Position numbers and translations under genes: made by a program. From contig JBFWOJ010000002.1 in NCBI GenBank assembly GCA_050250575.1, positions 62,001 through 126,000 on the forward strand: 64,000 nt of DNA. The letters are read 5' to 3'. This DNA is from SHVO01 sp050250575. GTDB lineage: Bacteria > Pseudomonadota > Alphaproteobacteria > Rhodospirillales > Rhodospirillaceae. The notes under the pieces were generated by a model. The model saw only the letters and a list, made by a program, of their open reading frames with translations, was not told the origin of the DNA and did no database searches. Positions within the stretch are counted from its first letter, which is position 1. Every line of letters begins with the position of its first letter. Below, piece after piece: positions 33,151-42,178 of this stretch.

Positions 33151-34013
33151 GCCTTGGGAATTGCGACGTTGTCGATGAGCCGCGCGCGCCCCAGGTGCGC
33201 GGCGGCGAGCACGCGGCCGGGTTCCGCCTTGGAACCAAGCGGCGCGAGCGTCTCGGCGTGACGAGCCTCGACGTAATCGACCCTCGAAAAACCCGCCGCG
33301 AGGATTTTTTCGCGCGCAGCGGCCGTTGCCTTGGCGATATCTTCGCCCGCCGCGATGGCCTTCGCCGCCGCGGAGATGGCGGCATTGAGCGCCGGCGCCT
33401 TCGCCCGTTCGTCGGCCGAGAGATAGGCGTTGCGCGACGAGAGCGCGAGCCCGTCGGCTTCGCGCACGGTTTCCACGCCGATGATGTCGACCGGAATGTT
33501 GAGATCGGCGACCAGCCGGCGAATGACCGCGAGCTGCTGGTAGTCCTTCTCGCCGAAGAGCGCGATGTCGGGCAGCGCCTGCAGCAATAATTTCGCGACG
33601 ACTGTGGCAACGCCGTCGAAATGTCCGGGGCGGTGCGCGCCGTCGAGCTCCCCGCCGATGCCGCCGATCTGGATATTGGTCGAAAAATTCGGCGGGTACA
33701 TGACCGCAGCGTCCGGCGCGAACAGGAGATGCACGCCGGCGGCGTTCAGCATCTCGAAGTCTTCGGTTTCACGGCGGGGATAGGAGGCGAGGTCCTCGTT
33801 CGGGCCGAACTGCTTCGGGTTCACGAAAATAGTGGCGACCACGCGATCGGCCATCTTCTTGGCGCGCTCCATGAGCGTGATGTGCCCCTTGTGGAGCGCG
33901 CCCATGGTCGGCACCAGGGCGACAGTGCGGCCTTCGCGGCGCCAACCCTGGAGGCGCCGGCGCAAGCTCTCAACATCCCGTACGGTGACGAGACTCACAT
34001 TGGCTGCGTTCAT
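33147..34013 (-). CDS. panC: Pantothenate synthetase
   Basis: Ligates pantoate and beta-alanine with ATP to pantothenate. 288 residues with 'VPTMGALHKGHITLM' (HIGH-like), 'IFVNPKQFGPNEDL', 'YPPNFST', 'HFDGVATVVAKL' and 'FGEKDYQQL' (KMSKS-like region), plus 'SSRNAYLS'. Complete length for the family. It lies 3 bp after panB on the same strand, forming a panBC operon for coenzyme A precursor synthesis. Confidence 0.97.
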   Translation of the reverse strand: MNAANVSLVTVRDVESLRRRLQGWRREGRTVALVPTMGALHKGHITLMERAKKMADRVVATIFVNPKQFGPNEDLASYPRRETEDFEMLNAAGVHLLFAPDAAVMYPPNFSTNIQIGGIGGELDGAHRPGHFDGVATVVAKLLLQALPDIALFGEKDYQQLAVIRRLVADLNIPVDIIGVETVREADGLALSSRNAYLSADERAKAPALNAAISAAAKAIAAGEDIAKATAAAREKILAAGFSRVDYVEARHAETLAPLGSKAEPGRVLAAAHLGRARLIDNVAIPKA

Positions 34014-34016
34014 CGT

Positions 34017-34898
34017 TCAGAGCTTCTTGGACTTTTGGGCGGTTTTGGGGGGCGATGCGCCATAGGTGTTCTCGGGCCCCGGGAAGCGGCGGGCGCGAAC
34101 GTCGGCGGCATAGGCCGCGACGGCTTTCGAAACTTCATCCCCGAGATGGGCATAACGTTTCGCGAACTTGGGCATGAAGGCGCTGTAGAGACCCAAGATG
34201 TCTTCCGCGACGATGACTTGTCCGTCGCAGCCCGCCGAAGCACCGATACCGATGGTCGGCACCGACGACACCTTGGTGATCTCGCGCGCCACCGGCTCGA
34301 CAGTGCCCTCGACAACGATGCTGAACGCGCCGGCATTGGCGAGGTCTTTCACATCGGCGGCCAGCGCGCGGGCTTCGCTCTCGGACTTGCCCTGGACGCG
34401 AAAGCCGCCGAGGACATTCACGGATTGGGGCGTGAGACCGACATGGCCCATGACCGGTATGCCCCGGGAGACCAGATACTCGACGGTCGGCGCCATCACC
34501 GCGCCGCCTTCGAGCTTCACGCCCGCACAGCCCACTTCGGACATCACCCGCGCCGCGGCTTTGAACGCGTCGACGGGCGAGGCCTGATAGGACCCGAAGG
34601 GCAAATCGACGATGACGCACGCCTTGGAACTGCCGCGCATCACCGCTCTGCCGTGCGCAATCATGATGTCGAGGGTCACGCCGACGGTGGTGTCGAGGCC
34701 ATACACCATCATGCCGAGCGAATCGCCCACAAGCAGAAGGTCGACATGGGGATCAAGGAAGCCGGCCATGGGGGCGCTGTGCGCCGTGATGCAGACGATG
34801 GGATCGGCGCCCTTGCGCGCCTGGATGTCGCGCGGTGTAAGGCGCTTGCTGATGGGCGTTCCGCCCTCGCGCTTCGGAGGCTGTGGGATCGTGCTCAT
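34017..34898 (-). CDS. panB: 3-methyl-2-oxobutanoate hydroxymethyltransferase
   Basis: Makes ketopantoate from 2-oxoisovalerate and methylene-tetrahydrofolate. The start 'MSTIPQPPKREGG' at 34898 leaves 293 residues. Signatures: 'ITAHSAPMAGFLDPHVDLLLVGDSLGM' (in parts), 'VVDLPFGSYQ', 'VKLEGG', 'VMGHVGLTPQSV' and 'SIVVEG', the TIM-barrel metal and substrate sites. The first helix reads 'HSAPMAG' where many homologues have 'YDAPSA', a small variation. The C-terminal ~15 residues are Lys-rich. First gene of panBC. Confidence 0.96.
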   Translation of the reverse strand: MSTIPQPPKREGGTPISKRLTPRDIQARKGADPIVCITAHSAPMAGFLDPHVDLLLVGDSLGMMVYGLDTTVGVTLDIMIAHGRAVMRGSSKACVIVDLPFGSYQASPVDAFKAAARVMSEVGCAGVKLEGGAVMAPTVEYLVSRGIPVMGHVGLTPQSVNVLGGFRVQGKSESEARALAADVKDLANAGAFSIVVEGTVEPVAREITKVSSVPTIGIGASAGCDGQVIVAEDILGLYSAFMPKFAKRYAHLGDEVSKAVAAYAADVRARRFPGPENTYGASPPKTAQKSKKL

Positions 34899-34923
34899 GA
34901 GCCGCGTCTCTATCAGTTTCCGC

Positions 34924-35001
34924 TTACTTGCGCGAACGGTAATACCACAGTACGCCGCCAATGGCCGCGAACAGCACCAGCAATCCAGCCGCTTCAGACA
35001 T
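34924..35001 (-). CDS. Candidate 25-residue single-span membrane peptide
   Basis: A 25-codon ORF 'MSEAAGLLVLFAAIGG' followed by 'VLWYYRSRK': one hydrophobic helix and a basic end. It sits between the histidine kinase stop (16 bp upstream) and panB (25 bp downstream) on the same strand. The AGTGAG before the ATG is a weak ribosome binding site. No family recognised; could be chance. Confidence 0.35.
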   Translation of the reverse strand: MSEAAGLLVLFAAIGGVLWYYRSRK

Positions 35002-35017
35002 ACTCACTTTGCAAAGC

Positions 35018-36463
35018 TCATAAAGGGAGGCGGATGACGAAGGTGGTTCCGGCCGCGGAAGTCGAGGCCAGTTCGAGGTCTCCGCCTTGTACGCGAATAA
35101 GCTCGCGGGCGATCGGAAGGCCGAGGCCGGCGCCGCCGGCGCGCGTCGAGCCGGCGAACGGGACGAAGAGATTATCAAGCGTCCGGCGCGGCAATCCCGG
35201 TCCATTGTCGGCGATGCGCAAGATGACGTTGTCGTGCTCACGGCGCGCGTCAAGCGCGACGACGGTGGCCCCGGCCTGAACCGCGTTGCGCACGAGGTTG
35301 TCGACGCTGCGGGTAAGCAGTTCCGGATCGGCGTGGAACGCGAAGTCCGTGTCCACACAGACATGCAGCGTGCTTCCATCGCAGAGCTTCTGCAGAGCGG
35401 CGCGTATGCCCTCCAGGAAGACAGCCGCATTTATCGGCTCCTTGTTGACCTCGGGCAGGCCTTGTTTCGCGAAGCTCATGGTCGTGTTGGACAGATGAAC
35501 GGCCCGGTCGACCGCCTTCATCATGTTCGCGGTCATGCGCCGCACTTGCGGATCGGGGACCGCATCCAACCCATCGAGCTCGAGGGCCGCGGTCGCGAGA
35601 ATGTTCTTGAGATCGTGCGAGATCTTAGTGACCGCGGTCCCAACTCCGGCCAACCGCTCCTTTTCGAGCAGCGCCTGCCGCAGCTCCTTCTGCATGGCCG
35701 CAAGCGCCTTCTCCGCGACGCCGACTTCGTCCTTGCGTTCGGAAGGCGAGATGATGCGCGACGGATCCTCGGGCGCGGCCTGGAACGAGGTGATCGCGGC
35801 GGTAAGACGCCGGAGGGGATGCACCGCGAGCCATTGCAACGACACGTAGACCGCGGCGGCGGCGATGATCGAGACGATGAAACCGATGAACAGAATCCGT
35901 TGCGCGTAATTGTACATCTGCGCACGGAGCGGGGCTTCGTCGAGATAGACTTCCACCAGCACCTGAGGGTCGCGCGGGGAGTAGCCGGTGACGGCGACGG
36001 GAACCTCACCGGCGCGGGCCATCATCGCGAAAGCGCGGAAGATCGATTCCCAGTAGCTCTCCAAACGCAGGTCGTAGACGTGCGGGAGGATGGTCGGGAT
36101 GCTTGGTCCCAAGGTCCGGGGCGCCTGGCCGGGGCGGTAGATGGTCATCCCGAACATGCGGCTTTGAAAGAGCAGCGTATCGCGGAGCAACGGATCGATC
36201 TCTTCGGTGGCGACTTCGAGTGCGACGAGGACAAGGTGGGCCTGCTCGAGTTTTTGATTGAGATAGGCCATGCGGGCCCGCGAGATCATCGGCGCGAAGA
36301 CGGCCACCTGGGCGAACATCACGAAGGCGACCGTGAGAAGGAGAAGGCGCGCCGACAGGCTGGAGGATCGCGCCGGCGGGGCTGGCGCGTGCACCTCCCG
36401 CGGACGCTGGATCCGGGGGGAGCTCTCCTCTTCGAGTACCTGCCTGCGGTCCGCGGGGGCCAT
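35018..36463 (-). CDS. Membrane sensor histidine kinase
   Basis: 481 residues: a proline/arginine-rich cytosolic N-terminus, a first membrane helix (~38-60), a ~130-residue periplasmic sensor domain, a second helix (~190-212), a HAMP-like linker, the phospho-acceptor 'VTKISHDLKNIL' (His283), and a catalytic domain with N-box 'DNLVRNAVQAG', G1 'ADNGPGLP' and G2 'GGAGLGLPIA'. The H-box spelled H-D-L-K-N places it among HPK4-like kinases. No response regulator is adjacent, so it is an orphan here. Confidence 0.9.
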   Translation of the reverse strand: MAPADRRQVLEEESSPRIQRPREVHAPAPPARSSSLSARLLLLTVAFVMFAQVAVFAPMISRARMAYLNQKLEQAHLVLVALEVATEEIDPLLRDTLLFQSRMFGMTIYRPGQAPRTLGPSIPTILPHVYDLRLESYWESIFRAFAMMARAGEVPVAVTGYSPRDPQVLVEVYLDEAPLRAQMYNYAQRILFIGFIVSIIAAAAVYVSLQWLAVHPLRRLTAAITSFQAAPEDPSRIISPSERKDEVGVAEKALAAMQKELRQALLEKERLAGVGTAVTKISHDLKNILATAALELDGLDAVPDPQVRRMTANMMKAVDRAVHLSNTTMSFAKQGLPEVNKEPINAAVFLEGIRAALQKLCDGSTLHVCVDTDFAFHADPELLTRSVDNLVRNAVQAGATVVALDARREHDNVILRIADNGPGLPRRTLDNLFVPFAGSTRAGGAGLGLPIARELIRVQGGDLELASTSAAGTTFVIRLPL

Positions 36464-36621
36464 GGATTCTCCTCAAGGCCGCTGTCTTATCACACTCCTG
36501 GGACACTTCCGGGGCACCGGCGCAGCCGTTTGGCGAACCCGGGTGCCCAAAACCACCCGCCGAAGTGCCAGTTTTATCAGCCGGATAGGCGAAATTATTG
36601 ATAAATAAGGGGTCCTTGCCA

Positions 36622-36650
36622 TTGACTTGGCCGCCCGCGGGCCGTTATAC
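36622..36650 (+). promoter_or_regulatory. Sigma-70 type promoter of the rpmH-rnpA operon
   Basis: TTGACT (36622-36627) and TTATAC (36645-36650) are separated by 17 bases, an almost consensus housekeeping promoter, ~60 bp upstream of the rpmH GTG. Confidence 0.75.
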
Positions 36651-36712
36651 ACCCCCGCAATCGCGCCCGGCCCGCCGGGCCCTTTCTTTTTTGAAGAACC
36701 GGAGTTGGTGAC

Positions 36713-36847
36713 GTGAAACGCACCTATCAGCCCAGCAAACTCGTGCGCAAGCGCCGCCATGGTTTCCGTTCCCGCATGGAGACCGTCGGCGGACGTAAGG
36801 TGCTCGCCAACCGCCGCGCGAAGGGCCGCAAGCGTCTGTCGGCCTAA
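36713..36847 (+). CDS. rpmH: 50S ribosomal protein L34
   Basis: 44 residues from a GTG: 'MKRTYQPSKLVRKRRHG', 'RSRMETVGGRKVL', ending 'KGRKRLSA'. Length and sequence are those of L34. A Shine-Dalgarno GGAG at 36701-36704 precedes the GTG. First gene of the conserved rpmH-rnpA-yidD-yidC run, with the promoter noted upstream. Confidence 0.97.
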   Translation: MKRTYQPSKLVRKRRHGFRSRMETVGGRKVLANRRAKGRKRLSA

Positions 36848-36915
36848 GCCCCGCGGGCCCCTCGAAGCATGGGGCTACGAGCCCGGACGGCCCCGTCCGG
36901 AAGACAGGTGAAACT

Positions 36916-37314
36916 ATGTCTCGGGACACCCTTGGACCAGCACGCGAAGTACGCCGTGGCCGGCAGTGGGTCTCCCTTGAGCAACGCGCCGATTTCCTTC
37001 GCGTCGGAAGTTCAGGCCTGAAGCGGGTCGCCCCCGGCTTCATCCTTCAAGCCGCCAAGCGGAGCGACGCGCAGACTTCGCCCATCCATGTCGGCTTTAC
37101 CGCAAGCCGCAAGGTCGGCAACGCGGTGGCGCGCAACCGCGCCAAGCGCCGTTTGCGCGCCCTGGCCGACCGCCTCATCGCCGATGCCGACCCTTCGCTC
37201 GACTACGTGCTGATCGGACGCACTGAAACGCTGACCCGGGCGTTCGGCCGAATGGAAGACGACCTGCGTCAAGCGCTGCGCAGGATCGCCGAGCCGAAGA
37301 GGCCACGCACATGA
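36916..37314 (+). CDS. rnpA: Ribonuclease P protein component
   Basis: 132 residues. The conserved RNR motif is 'VGNAVARNRAKRRLRAL', preceded by 'HVGFTASRKV' and followed by 'LDYVLIGRTET'. It binds the RNase P RNA to process tRNA 5' ends. The start at 36916 gives a ~25-residue basic N-terminal extension ('MSRDTLGPAREVRRGRQ') before the usual 'LEQRADFLRV'; a later start is possible. Overlaps yidD by 4 bp. Confidence 0.95.
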   Translation: MSRDTLGPAREVRRGRQWVSLEQRADFLRVGSSGLKRVAPGFILQAAKRSDAQTSPIHVGFTASRKVGNAVARNRAKRRLRALADRLIADADPSLDYVLIGRTETLTRAFGRMEDDLRQALRRIAEPKRPRT

Positions 37315-37550
37315 ACACCTCGCCCTTGAGCACCGCCCTGCGCGGCGCGATCCGCGCCTATCAGATCACCGTCTCGCCGCTCTTGGGACCGCGCTGCCGC
37401 TTTCACCCGAGCTGTTCGCAATACGCTTGCGAAGCCATCACCGCGCACGGCGCCGCGAAGGGCGCCGTGCTTGCCGCCAAGCGTCTCTTGCGCTGCCACC
37501 CGTGGGGAGGATCCGGGATCGATCCCGTCCCCTCGCCTCCCTCCTCGTAA
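37311..37550 (+). CDS. yidD: Membrane protein insertion efficiency factor YidD
   Basis: 79 residues with the family core 'AYQITVSPLLGPRCRFHPSCSQYACEAI' (in parts) and 'LLRCHPWGGSGIDPVP', including the three conserved cysteines. Supports YidC-dependent insertion. ATGA overlap with rnpA and 18 bp before yidC, in the conserved order. Confidence 0.96.
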   Translation: MNTSPLSTALRGAIRAYQITVSPLLGPRCRFHPSCSQYACEAITAHGAAKGAVLAAKRLLRCHPWGGSGIDPVPSPPSS

Positions 37551-37568
37551 CCAGGATGTCGAGCGCCT

Positions 37569-39311
37569 ATGGATAATCGGAACCTCATCATCGCCGCGGC
37601 GGTGTCCATCCTGATCCTGATGGGTTGGGAGATGTTTTTCGCGCCGCAGATGATGCCGCCGCCCGCGGTCACGGAGACCGGCCAGCCGGCGGCGCCCCCG
37701 AATGTGGATACCGACGGCCCGTCCGCGCCGGTGACGACGCCGCGCCCTGAAGGTCAGCCGGTCGCCGCGCCGCCGCCGACGGCGCCGGCCGCCGAAGCGC
37801 CGCGCCTGAAGATCGCCACCAGTTACGTCGAGGGTTCGATCTCGCTGGCGGGCGGACGGATCGACGACGTTCATCTGACGCGCTACCGCGAGGCCGCCGA
37901 TCCGAACAGCGCGGCGATCACGCTGCTGACGCCGGCGGGCTCGCCGGCGCCCTACTACGCCGAGTTCGGATGGATCGCATCGGATGCATCCTTGAAGCTG
38001 CCGGGCGCGAGCACGGTGTGGACCGCCGAGGATCCGAACGCCGTGCTGACCGATACGACGCCCGTCACCCTTACATGGGACAACGGCGAAGGATTGGAAT
38101 TCCGCCGTACGATCCGCACCGACAAGGAATACCTGTTCCGCGTCGAGCAGACGGTCTCCAACAAGAGCGAGCGCGCGGTAAGCATCTTCCCCTATGCGCT
38201 GGTCTCGCGCACCGATACGCCGACGCTACAGGGGTTCTTCATATTGCACGAAGGCCCGATCGGCGTGTTCAACGGCACGACCCTGGTCGAGCGCGAGTAC
38301 GAAGAACTGCGCGAAGAACCGAAGCAGCCGCAGATCGAATCCACGGGCGGTTGGATCGGCATCACCGATAAATACTGGCTGACGGCGATCGGATTCGATC
38401 CGCAGATGAAAGTCGCCGCGAACTTCACCTACAACAACCGTTCGGGCCGCGACCGCTATCAGACCGACCTTCGCGGCGAAGCCGTGGCGCTGGCGCCGGG
38501 CGAGCAAAAGCTCGTGAACGGCTATGTCTTCGCCGGCGCGAAAGAGCTCGAGCTCCTCGACAGGATCTCCATCGATCCGGGCCTCACCCAGTTCGATCTC
38601 GCCATCGACTTCGGATGGTTCTATTTCCTGACCAAGCCGTTCTTTTATGCCCTGCGCTGGCTGCACGGCATCCTGGGCAACTTCGGCCTCGCCATCATCG
38701 CCTTCTCGACCTTCCTTCGCCTCCTGATGTTCCCGATCGCCAACAAGCAGTTCAAGGCGATGAACCATCTCAAGCGCCTCCAGCCTGAAATGAAAAAGCT
38801 GCAGGAGCGCTACGGCAACGACCGCGTGAAGATGAACGAGGAGCTGATGGCGCTTTACAAGCGCGAGAAGGCCAACCCCCTGTCGGGCTGCCTGCCCATC
38901 CTCCTCCAAATCCCGATCTTCTTCGCGCTGTATAAGGTCCTGTTCGTGACCATCGAGATGCGTCACGCGCCGTTCTACGGCTGGATCAAGGATCTTTCCG
39001 CGCCCGATCCCACCGGCATCCTGACGGTGTTCGGCCTGGTTCCGTGGGACGTGCCGAGCTTCCTCGCCTTCCTGAATATCGGCATCTGGCCGATCATCAT
39101 GGGCGTGACGATGTTCCTCCAGCAAAAGTTGGCGCCGCAGCCGGCCGACCCCGTGCAGGCGAAGGTGATGATGTTCCTGCCGGTGATCTTCACTTTCATG
39201 ATGGGGACCTTCCCCGCCGGTCTCGTCATTTATTGGGCGTGGAGCAATCTGCTCGGCATCCTGCAGCAGTGGGTGCTGCTGCGGAGCGAGCCCGAGCCGG
39301 CGAAGAAATAG
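37569..39311 (+). CDS. yidC: Membrane protein insertase YidC
   Basis: 580 residues of the Gram-negative type: an N-terminal helix ('LIIAAAVSILILMGWEMFF'), a large periplasmic P1 domain (~residues 60-345), then the conserved five-helix insertase core. The groove arginine is in 'STFLRLLMFPI', and 'MKKLQERYGNDRVKMNEELMALYKREKANPLSGCLPILLQIPIFFALYKVL' (in parts) is the C1 hairpin and TM3 signature. Inserts inner-membrane proteins alone or with SecYEG. Confidence 0.97.
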   Translation: MDNRNLIIAAAVSILILMGWEMFFAPQMMPPPAVTETGQPAAPPNVDTDGPSAPVTTPRPEGQPVAAPPPTAPAAEAPRLKIATSYVEGSISLAGGRIDDVHLTRYREAADPNSAAITLLTPAGSPAPYYAEFGWIASDASLKLPGASTVWTAEDPNAVLTDTTPVTLTWDNGEGLEFRRTIRTDKEYLFRVEQTVSNKSERAVSIFPYALVSRTDTPTLQGFFILHEGPIGVFNGTTLVEREYEELREEPKQPQIESTGGWIGITDKYWLTAIGFDPQMKVAANFTYNNRSGRDRYQTDLRGEAVALAPGEQKLVNGYVFAGAKELELLDRISIDPGLTQFDLAIDFGWFYFLTKPFFYALRWLHGILGNFGLAIIAFSTFLRLLMFPIANKQFKAMNHLKRLQPEMKKLQERYGNDRVKMNEELMALYKREKANPLSGCLPILLQIPIFFALYKVLFVTIEMRHAPFYGWIKDLSAPDPTGILTVFGLVPWDVPSFLAFLNIGIWPIIMGVTMFLQQKLAPQPADPVQAKVMMFLPVIFTFMMGTFPAGLVIYWAWSNLLGILQQWVLLRSEPEPAKK

Positions 39312-39317
39312 ACCTCA

Positions 39318-39986
39318 GTGTCGAGCGCGCTCAACCCGAGCTACGATCCGGCGGTCGTCGAAACCGGCCGCAAGCTGTTCGCGCAGCAATGCAACTTCAT
39401 GCTGGGCGTGTTGCAGCTGGAGCAGATGCCGAACGCGGACGTGCCTGAAATCACCTTCGCCGGGCGCTCCAACGTCGGCAAGTCGAGCCTCATCAACGCC
39501 CTCACCGGGCGCAAGGACCTCGCCCGCACGTCGGTGACGCCGGGCCGCACGCAGGAGATCAATTTCTTCGATCTGGGGCGCCGGCTGACCATCACCGATC
39601 TTCCCGGCTATGGTTACGCCCAGGCGCCGAAGGACAAGGTCGAGGTCTGGACCGATTTCATCAGGAAATATCTGAAGGGCCGGCCCAACCTGCGGCGCGC
39701 GCTGGTGCTGATCGACGCGCGTCACGGCCTCAAGGACACCGACCGCGAGATCATGGAGCTGATGGACGACTCGGCGGTGAACTATCAGATCATCCTCACG
39801 AAGGCCGACAAGGTTAAACCGGGTCCGCTGGCCGCGACCCGTGCCGCGATCGCCAAGGAATTGACCGAACATGTCGCCGCGCACCCGGAAATCCTGGTGA
39901 CCAGCGCCGCCGACGGCTTCGGGATTCCCGAAACGAGAGCGGCACTTTCGCAGCTCGCGCTGCCCGGCCAGAGCCCGGTTGCGTAA
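39318..39986 (+). CDS. engB: Ribosome biogenesis GTPase EngB (YihA/YsxC)
   Basis: 222 residues from a GTG 6 bp after yidC. GTPase motifs: G1 'GRSNVGKSSL', G2 Thr in 'TPGRTQ', G3 'DLPGYG', G4 'TKADK'. Needed for 50S subunit assembly. The yidC-engB-argB order is typical for alphaproteobacteria. Confidence 0.95.
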   Translation: MSSALNPSYDPAVVETGRKLFAQQCNFMLGVLQLEQMPNADVPEITFAGRSNVGKSSLINALTGRKDLARTSVTPGRTQEINFFDLGRRLTITDLPGYGYAQAPKDKVEVWTDFIRKYLKGRPNLRRALVLIDARHGLKDTDREIMELMDDSAVNYQIILTKADKVKPGPLAATRAAIAKELTEHVAAHPEILVTSAADGFGIPETRAALSQLALPGQSPVA

Positions 39987-40046
39987 AAGGCCGCTTGGCC
40001 TTATGCGAGTGGTCGAGAAAACATCAACCAGCGGTCTTCCGAGCTC

Positions 40047-40961
40047 ATGTCCGTAGAACGCCCCGCCAATGCCGACCATGCGATCTGGCTGGAGAAGGCC
40101 GGAATCCTCGCCGAGGCATTGCCTTTCATGCGCGAGCACTCCGGCGAGACCGTCGTGGTCAAGTACGGCGGTCACGCGATGGGCGACGAAAGCTCGGCGC
40201 AGCGGTTCGCCAGCGACGTCGTGCTCCTGAAGCAGGTGGGCATCAACCCGATCGTAGTCCACGGCGGCGGCCCGCAGATCGGCGCCATGCTGGACCGCCT
40301 GAAGATCCAAAGCTCGTTCATCGACGGCCTGCGCGTCACCGACGCCGCCACCGTCGAGATCGTGGAGATGGTGCTTTCGGGCTCGATCAACAAGTCGATC
40401 GTCACGGCCATCAACAAGGCCGGCGGCTTTGCCGTCGGCATGTCGGGCAAGGACGGAAACCTGATCAAGGCGCGCAAGCTGCGCCGCTCGAAGAAGGACC
40501 CGGGCTCGAACATCGAGAAGATCCTCGACCTCGGATTCGTCGGCGAGCCGTCGGAGATCAATCCGCATATCCTCGATACGTTCGAAGAGTCGGACATCAT
40601 CCCGGTCATTGCGCCCATCGGCGTCGGGCCGAACGGCGAGACCTTCAACATCAACGCCGATACGGCGGCGGGCGCGATCGCCGGCGCCGCCGGCGCGACG
40701 CGTCTTCTGATGCTGACCGATGTCGCCGGCGTGCTCGACGACACCGGCCGCCTCATCAAGGAAATGACCGTCGAACGCGCAAAGACGCTGATCCAGTCCG
40801 GCACCATCTCGGGCGGCATGATTCCCAAAGTGGAGACGTGCCTCGAAGCGGTCGACCAGGGTGTGGAAGCGGCTGTGATCGTCGACGGGCGAGTGCCGCA
40901 TGCGGTGCTCTTGGAGCTGTTCACGCCCCATGGAGCGGGAACCCTGATCCGGGCGAGATAG
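40047..40961 (+). CDS. argB: Acetylglutamate kinase
   Basis: Second step of arginine synthesis: phosphorylates N-acetylglutamate. 304 residues with 'VVKYGGHAMGD', 'VVHGGGPQIGAMLDRL', 'NADTAAGAIAGA' and 'SGGMIPKVETC', the full kinase fold. The ~25-residue N-terminal helix before 'AEALPFM' is of the arginine-sensitive hexameric type, so feedback inhibition by arginine is likely. Confidence 0.97.
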   Translation: MSVERPANADHAIWLEKAGILAEALPFMREHSGETVVVKYGGHAMGDESSAQRFASDVVLLKQVGINPIVVHGGGPQIGAMLDRLKIQSSFIDGLRVTDAATVEIVEMVLSGSINKSIVTAINKAGGFAVGMSGKDGNLIKARKLRRSKKDPGSNIEKILDLGFVGEPSEINPHILDTFEESDIIPVIAPIGVGPNGETFNINADTAAGAIAGAAGATRLLMLTDVAGVLDDTGRLIKEMTVERAKTLIQSGTISGGMIPKVETCLEAVDQGVEAAVIVDGRVPHAVLLELFTPHGAGTLIRAR

Positions 40962-40967
40962 GGCCCC

Positions 40968-41654
40968 GTGCAGATCCCCAAGCGCAGCGAACTCGCCCAC
41001 ATCGACGCCTGGGTGTTCGACCTCGACAACACCCTTTATCCGGCGACCACCAACCTGTTCGCGCAGATCGACGTGCGCATGAAGACCTTCATCGCCAAGG
41101 CGCTCAATATCACGCCGGATGAGGCCTTCAAGCTGCAGAAGCAGTACTATCACAGATACGGAACGTCCTTGCGCGGCCTCACGCTGCACCATGACGTCGA
41201 TCCCGACGCCTTTCTCGACTATGTGCACGACATCGACCACAGCGTGTTGAACGCCGATCCGCGGCTCGAGGCGCTGCTCGCCGCCCTTCCCGGCCGCAAG
41301 TTGATCTACACCAATGGATCTGCGTATCACGCCGAGAGCGTGGTGAAGCGGCTTGGGGTCGCCCATCACTTCGCCGATATTTTCGATATCCGCGCCAGCG
41401 CCTACATCCCCAAGCCGGATCCTGCGGCCTACGCGGCGATGATCGCCAAACACGCCGTCACGCCGGCCAAGGCGGTCATGTTCGAGGACAGCCACAAGAA
41501 CCTCGCACCAGCGGCGGCGCTCGGCATGAAGACTGTCTGGGTGAAGCACGAAGGCCTGCCTTCCTACGAAGGCGAGGACTTAAGCCACTGCCACTACATG
41601 ACCGATGATCTGCTCGGCTGGTTGCAGGCGATTGCCGAGGACGCGGAGCCGTGA
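40968..41654 (+). CDS. HAD-family pyrimidine 5'-nucleotidase
   Basis: 228 residues from a GTG. HAD motif I 'VFDLDNTLYP' (nucleophile Asp), motif II 'IYTNGSAYH', motif III Lys in 'IPKPDPAAY' and motif IV 'VMFEDSHKNL'. This matches the SDT1/pyrimidine 5'-nucleotidase group commonly placed after argB in alphaproteobacteria. Dephosphorylates UMP/CMP-like substrates or detoxifies analogues. Six bp after argB; GTGA overlap with the next gene. Confidence 0.88.
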   Translation: MQIPKRSELAHIDAWVFDLDNTLYPATTNLFAQIDVRMKTFIAKALNITPDEAFKLQKQYYHRYGTSLRGLTLHHDVDPDAFLDYVHDIDHSVLNADPRLEALLAALPGRKLIYTNGSAYHAESVVKRLGVAHHFADIFDIRASAYIPKPDPAAYAAMIAKHAVTPAKAVMFEDSHKNLAPAAALGMKTVWVKHEGLPSYEGEDLSHCHYMTDDLLGWLQAIAEDAEP

Positions 41655-42178
41655 ACGCCGGGGCAGCGATCTTATTCTGGCTGATAGCGGCGCCACGGGC
41701 AGACGACGGTGCGGCGGCCGATCAGTTCCTGCACTTCGCTTCGAACGGCTGCGTGAATGCAATTGTCACCGGCACGCCGGTGAGCACGTTCGCCGCTCAG
41801 AACGAGGCCAAATCGCCCGACGACAAGATTGCCAGCGCGATCCTCGGCAAGGACGACGGCCGGGTCTATTGGAAGGACGATCCCGTTGCACCCATCGCGA
41901 TCGCGCAACGGACCGGCGGGCCGTGCACAGTGAACGCGCGCTTTTCCGGCGACGTTGCATCGCTGACGGAAGCAGTCACCGATTTCTTCGGCGGGCCCGG
42001 CGGCGGTTTCTACGTCGCGCGCGTATTCGAGGAATCCGCCGGAGCCGCGGGCTGGACGACGCACCATGTATTCGTGGGCCGGCGCCGTGGCAAGAAGATG
42101 ACGCTTCTGTTCTCCGCCACGCCGGGCGCGCAGACGATGGATCAGCTGTTCTTTGCCGCGCAGGAGAGCAAGGAGTGA
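41651..42178 (+). CDS. Exported hypothetical protein
   Basis: 175 residues from a GTG overlapping the nucleotidase stop. A short hydrophobic N-terminus ('GAAILFWLIAAPRADDG') could be a signal peptide. Two Cys ('SNGCVNAIV', 'GGPCTVNARF') may form a disulfide in the periplasm. No family recognised. It is chained by GTGA overlaps to both neighbours. Confidence 0.55.
   Translation: MNAGAAILFWLIAAPRADDGAAADQFLHFASNGCVNAIVTGTPVSTFAAQNEAKSPDDKIASAILGKDDGRVYWKDDPVAPIAIAQRTGGPCTVNARFSGDVASLTEAVTDFFGGPGGGFYVARVFEESAGAAGWTTHHVFVGRRRGKKMTLLFSATPGAQTMDQLFFAAQESKE

Noticed and set aside
39315..41549. 744-codon open frame on the minus strand
   Set aside because: Opposite engB, argB and the HAD nucleotidase; no family motifs of its own.
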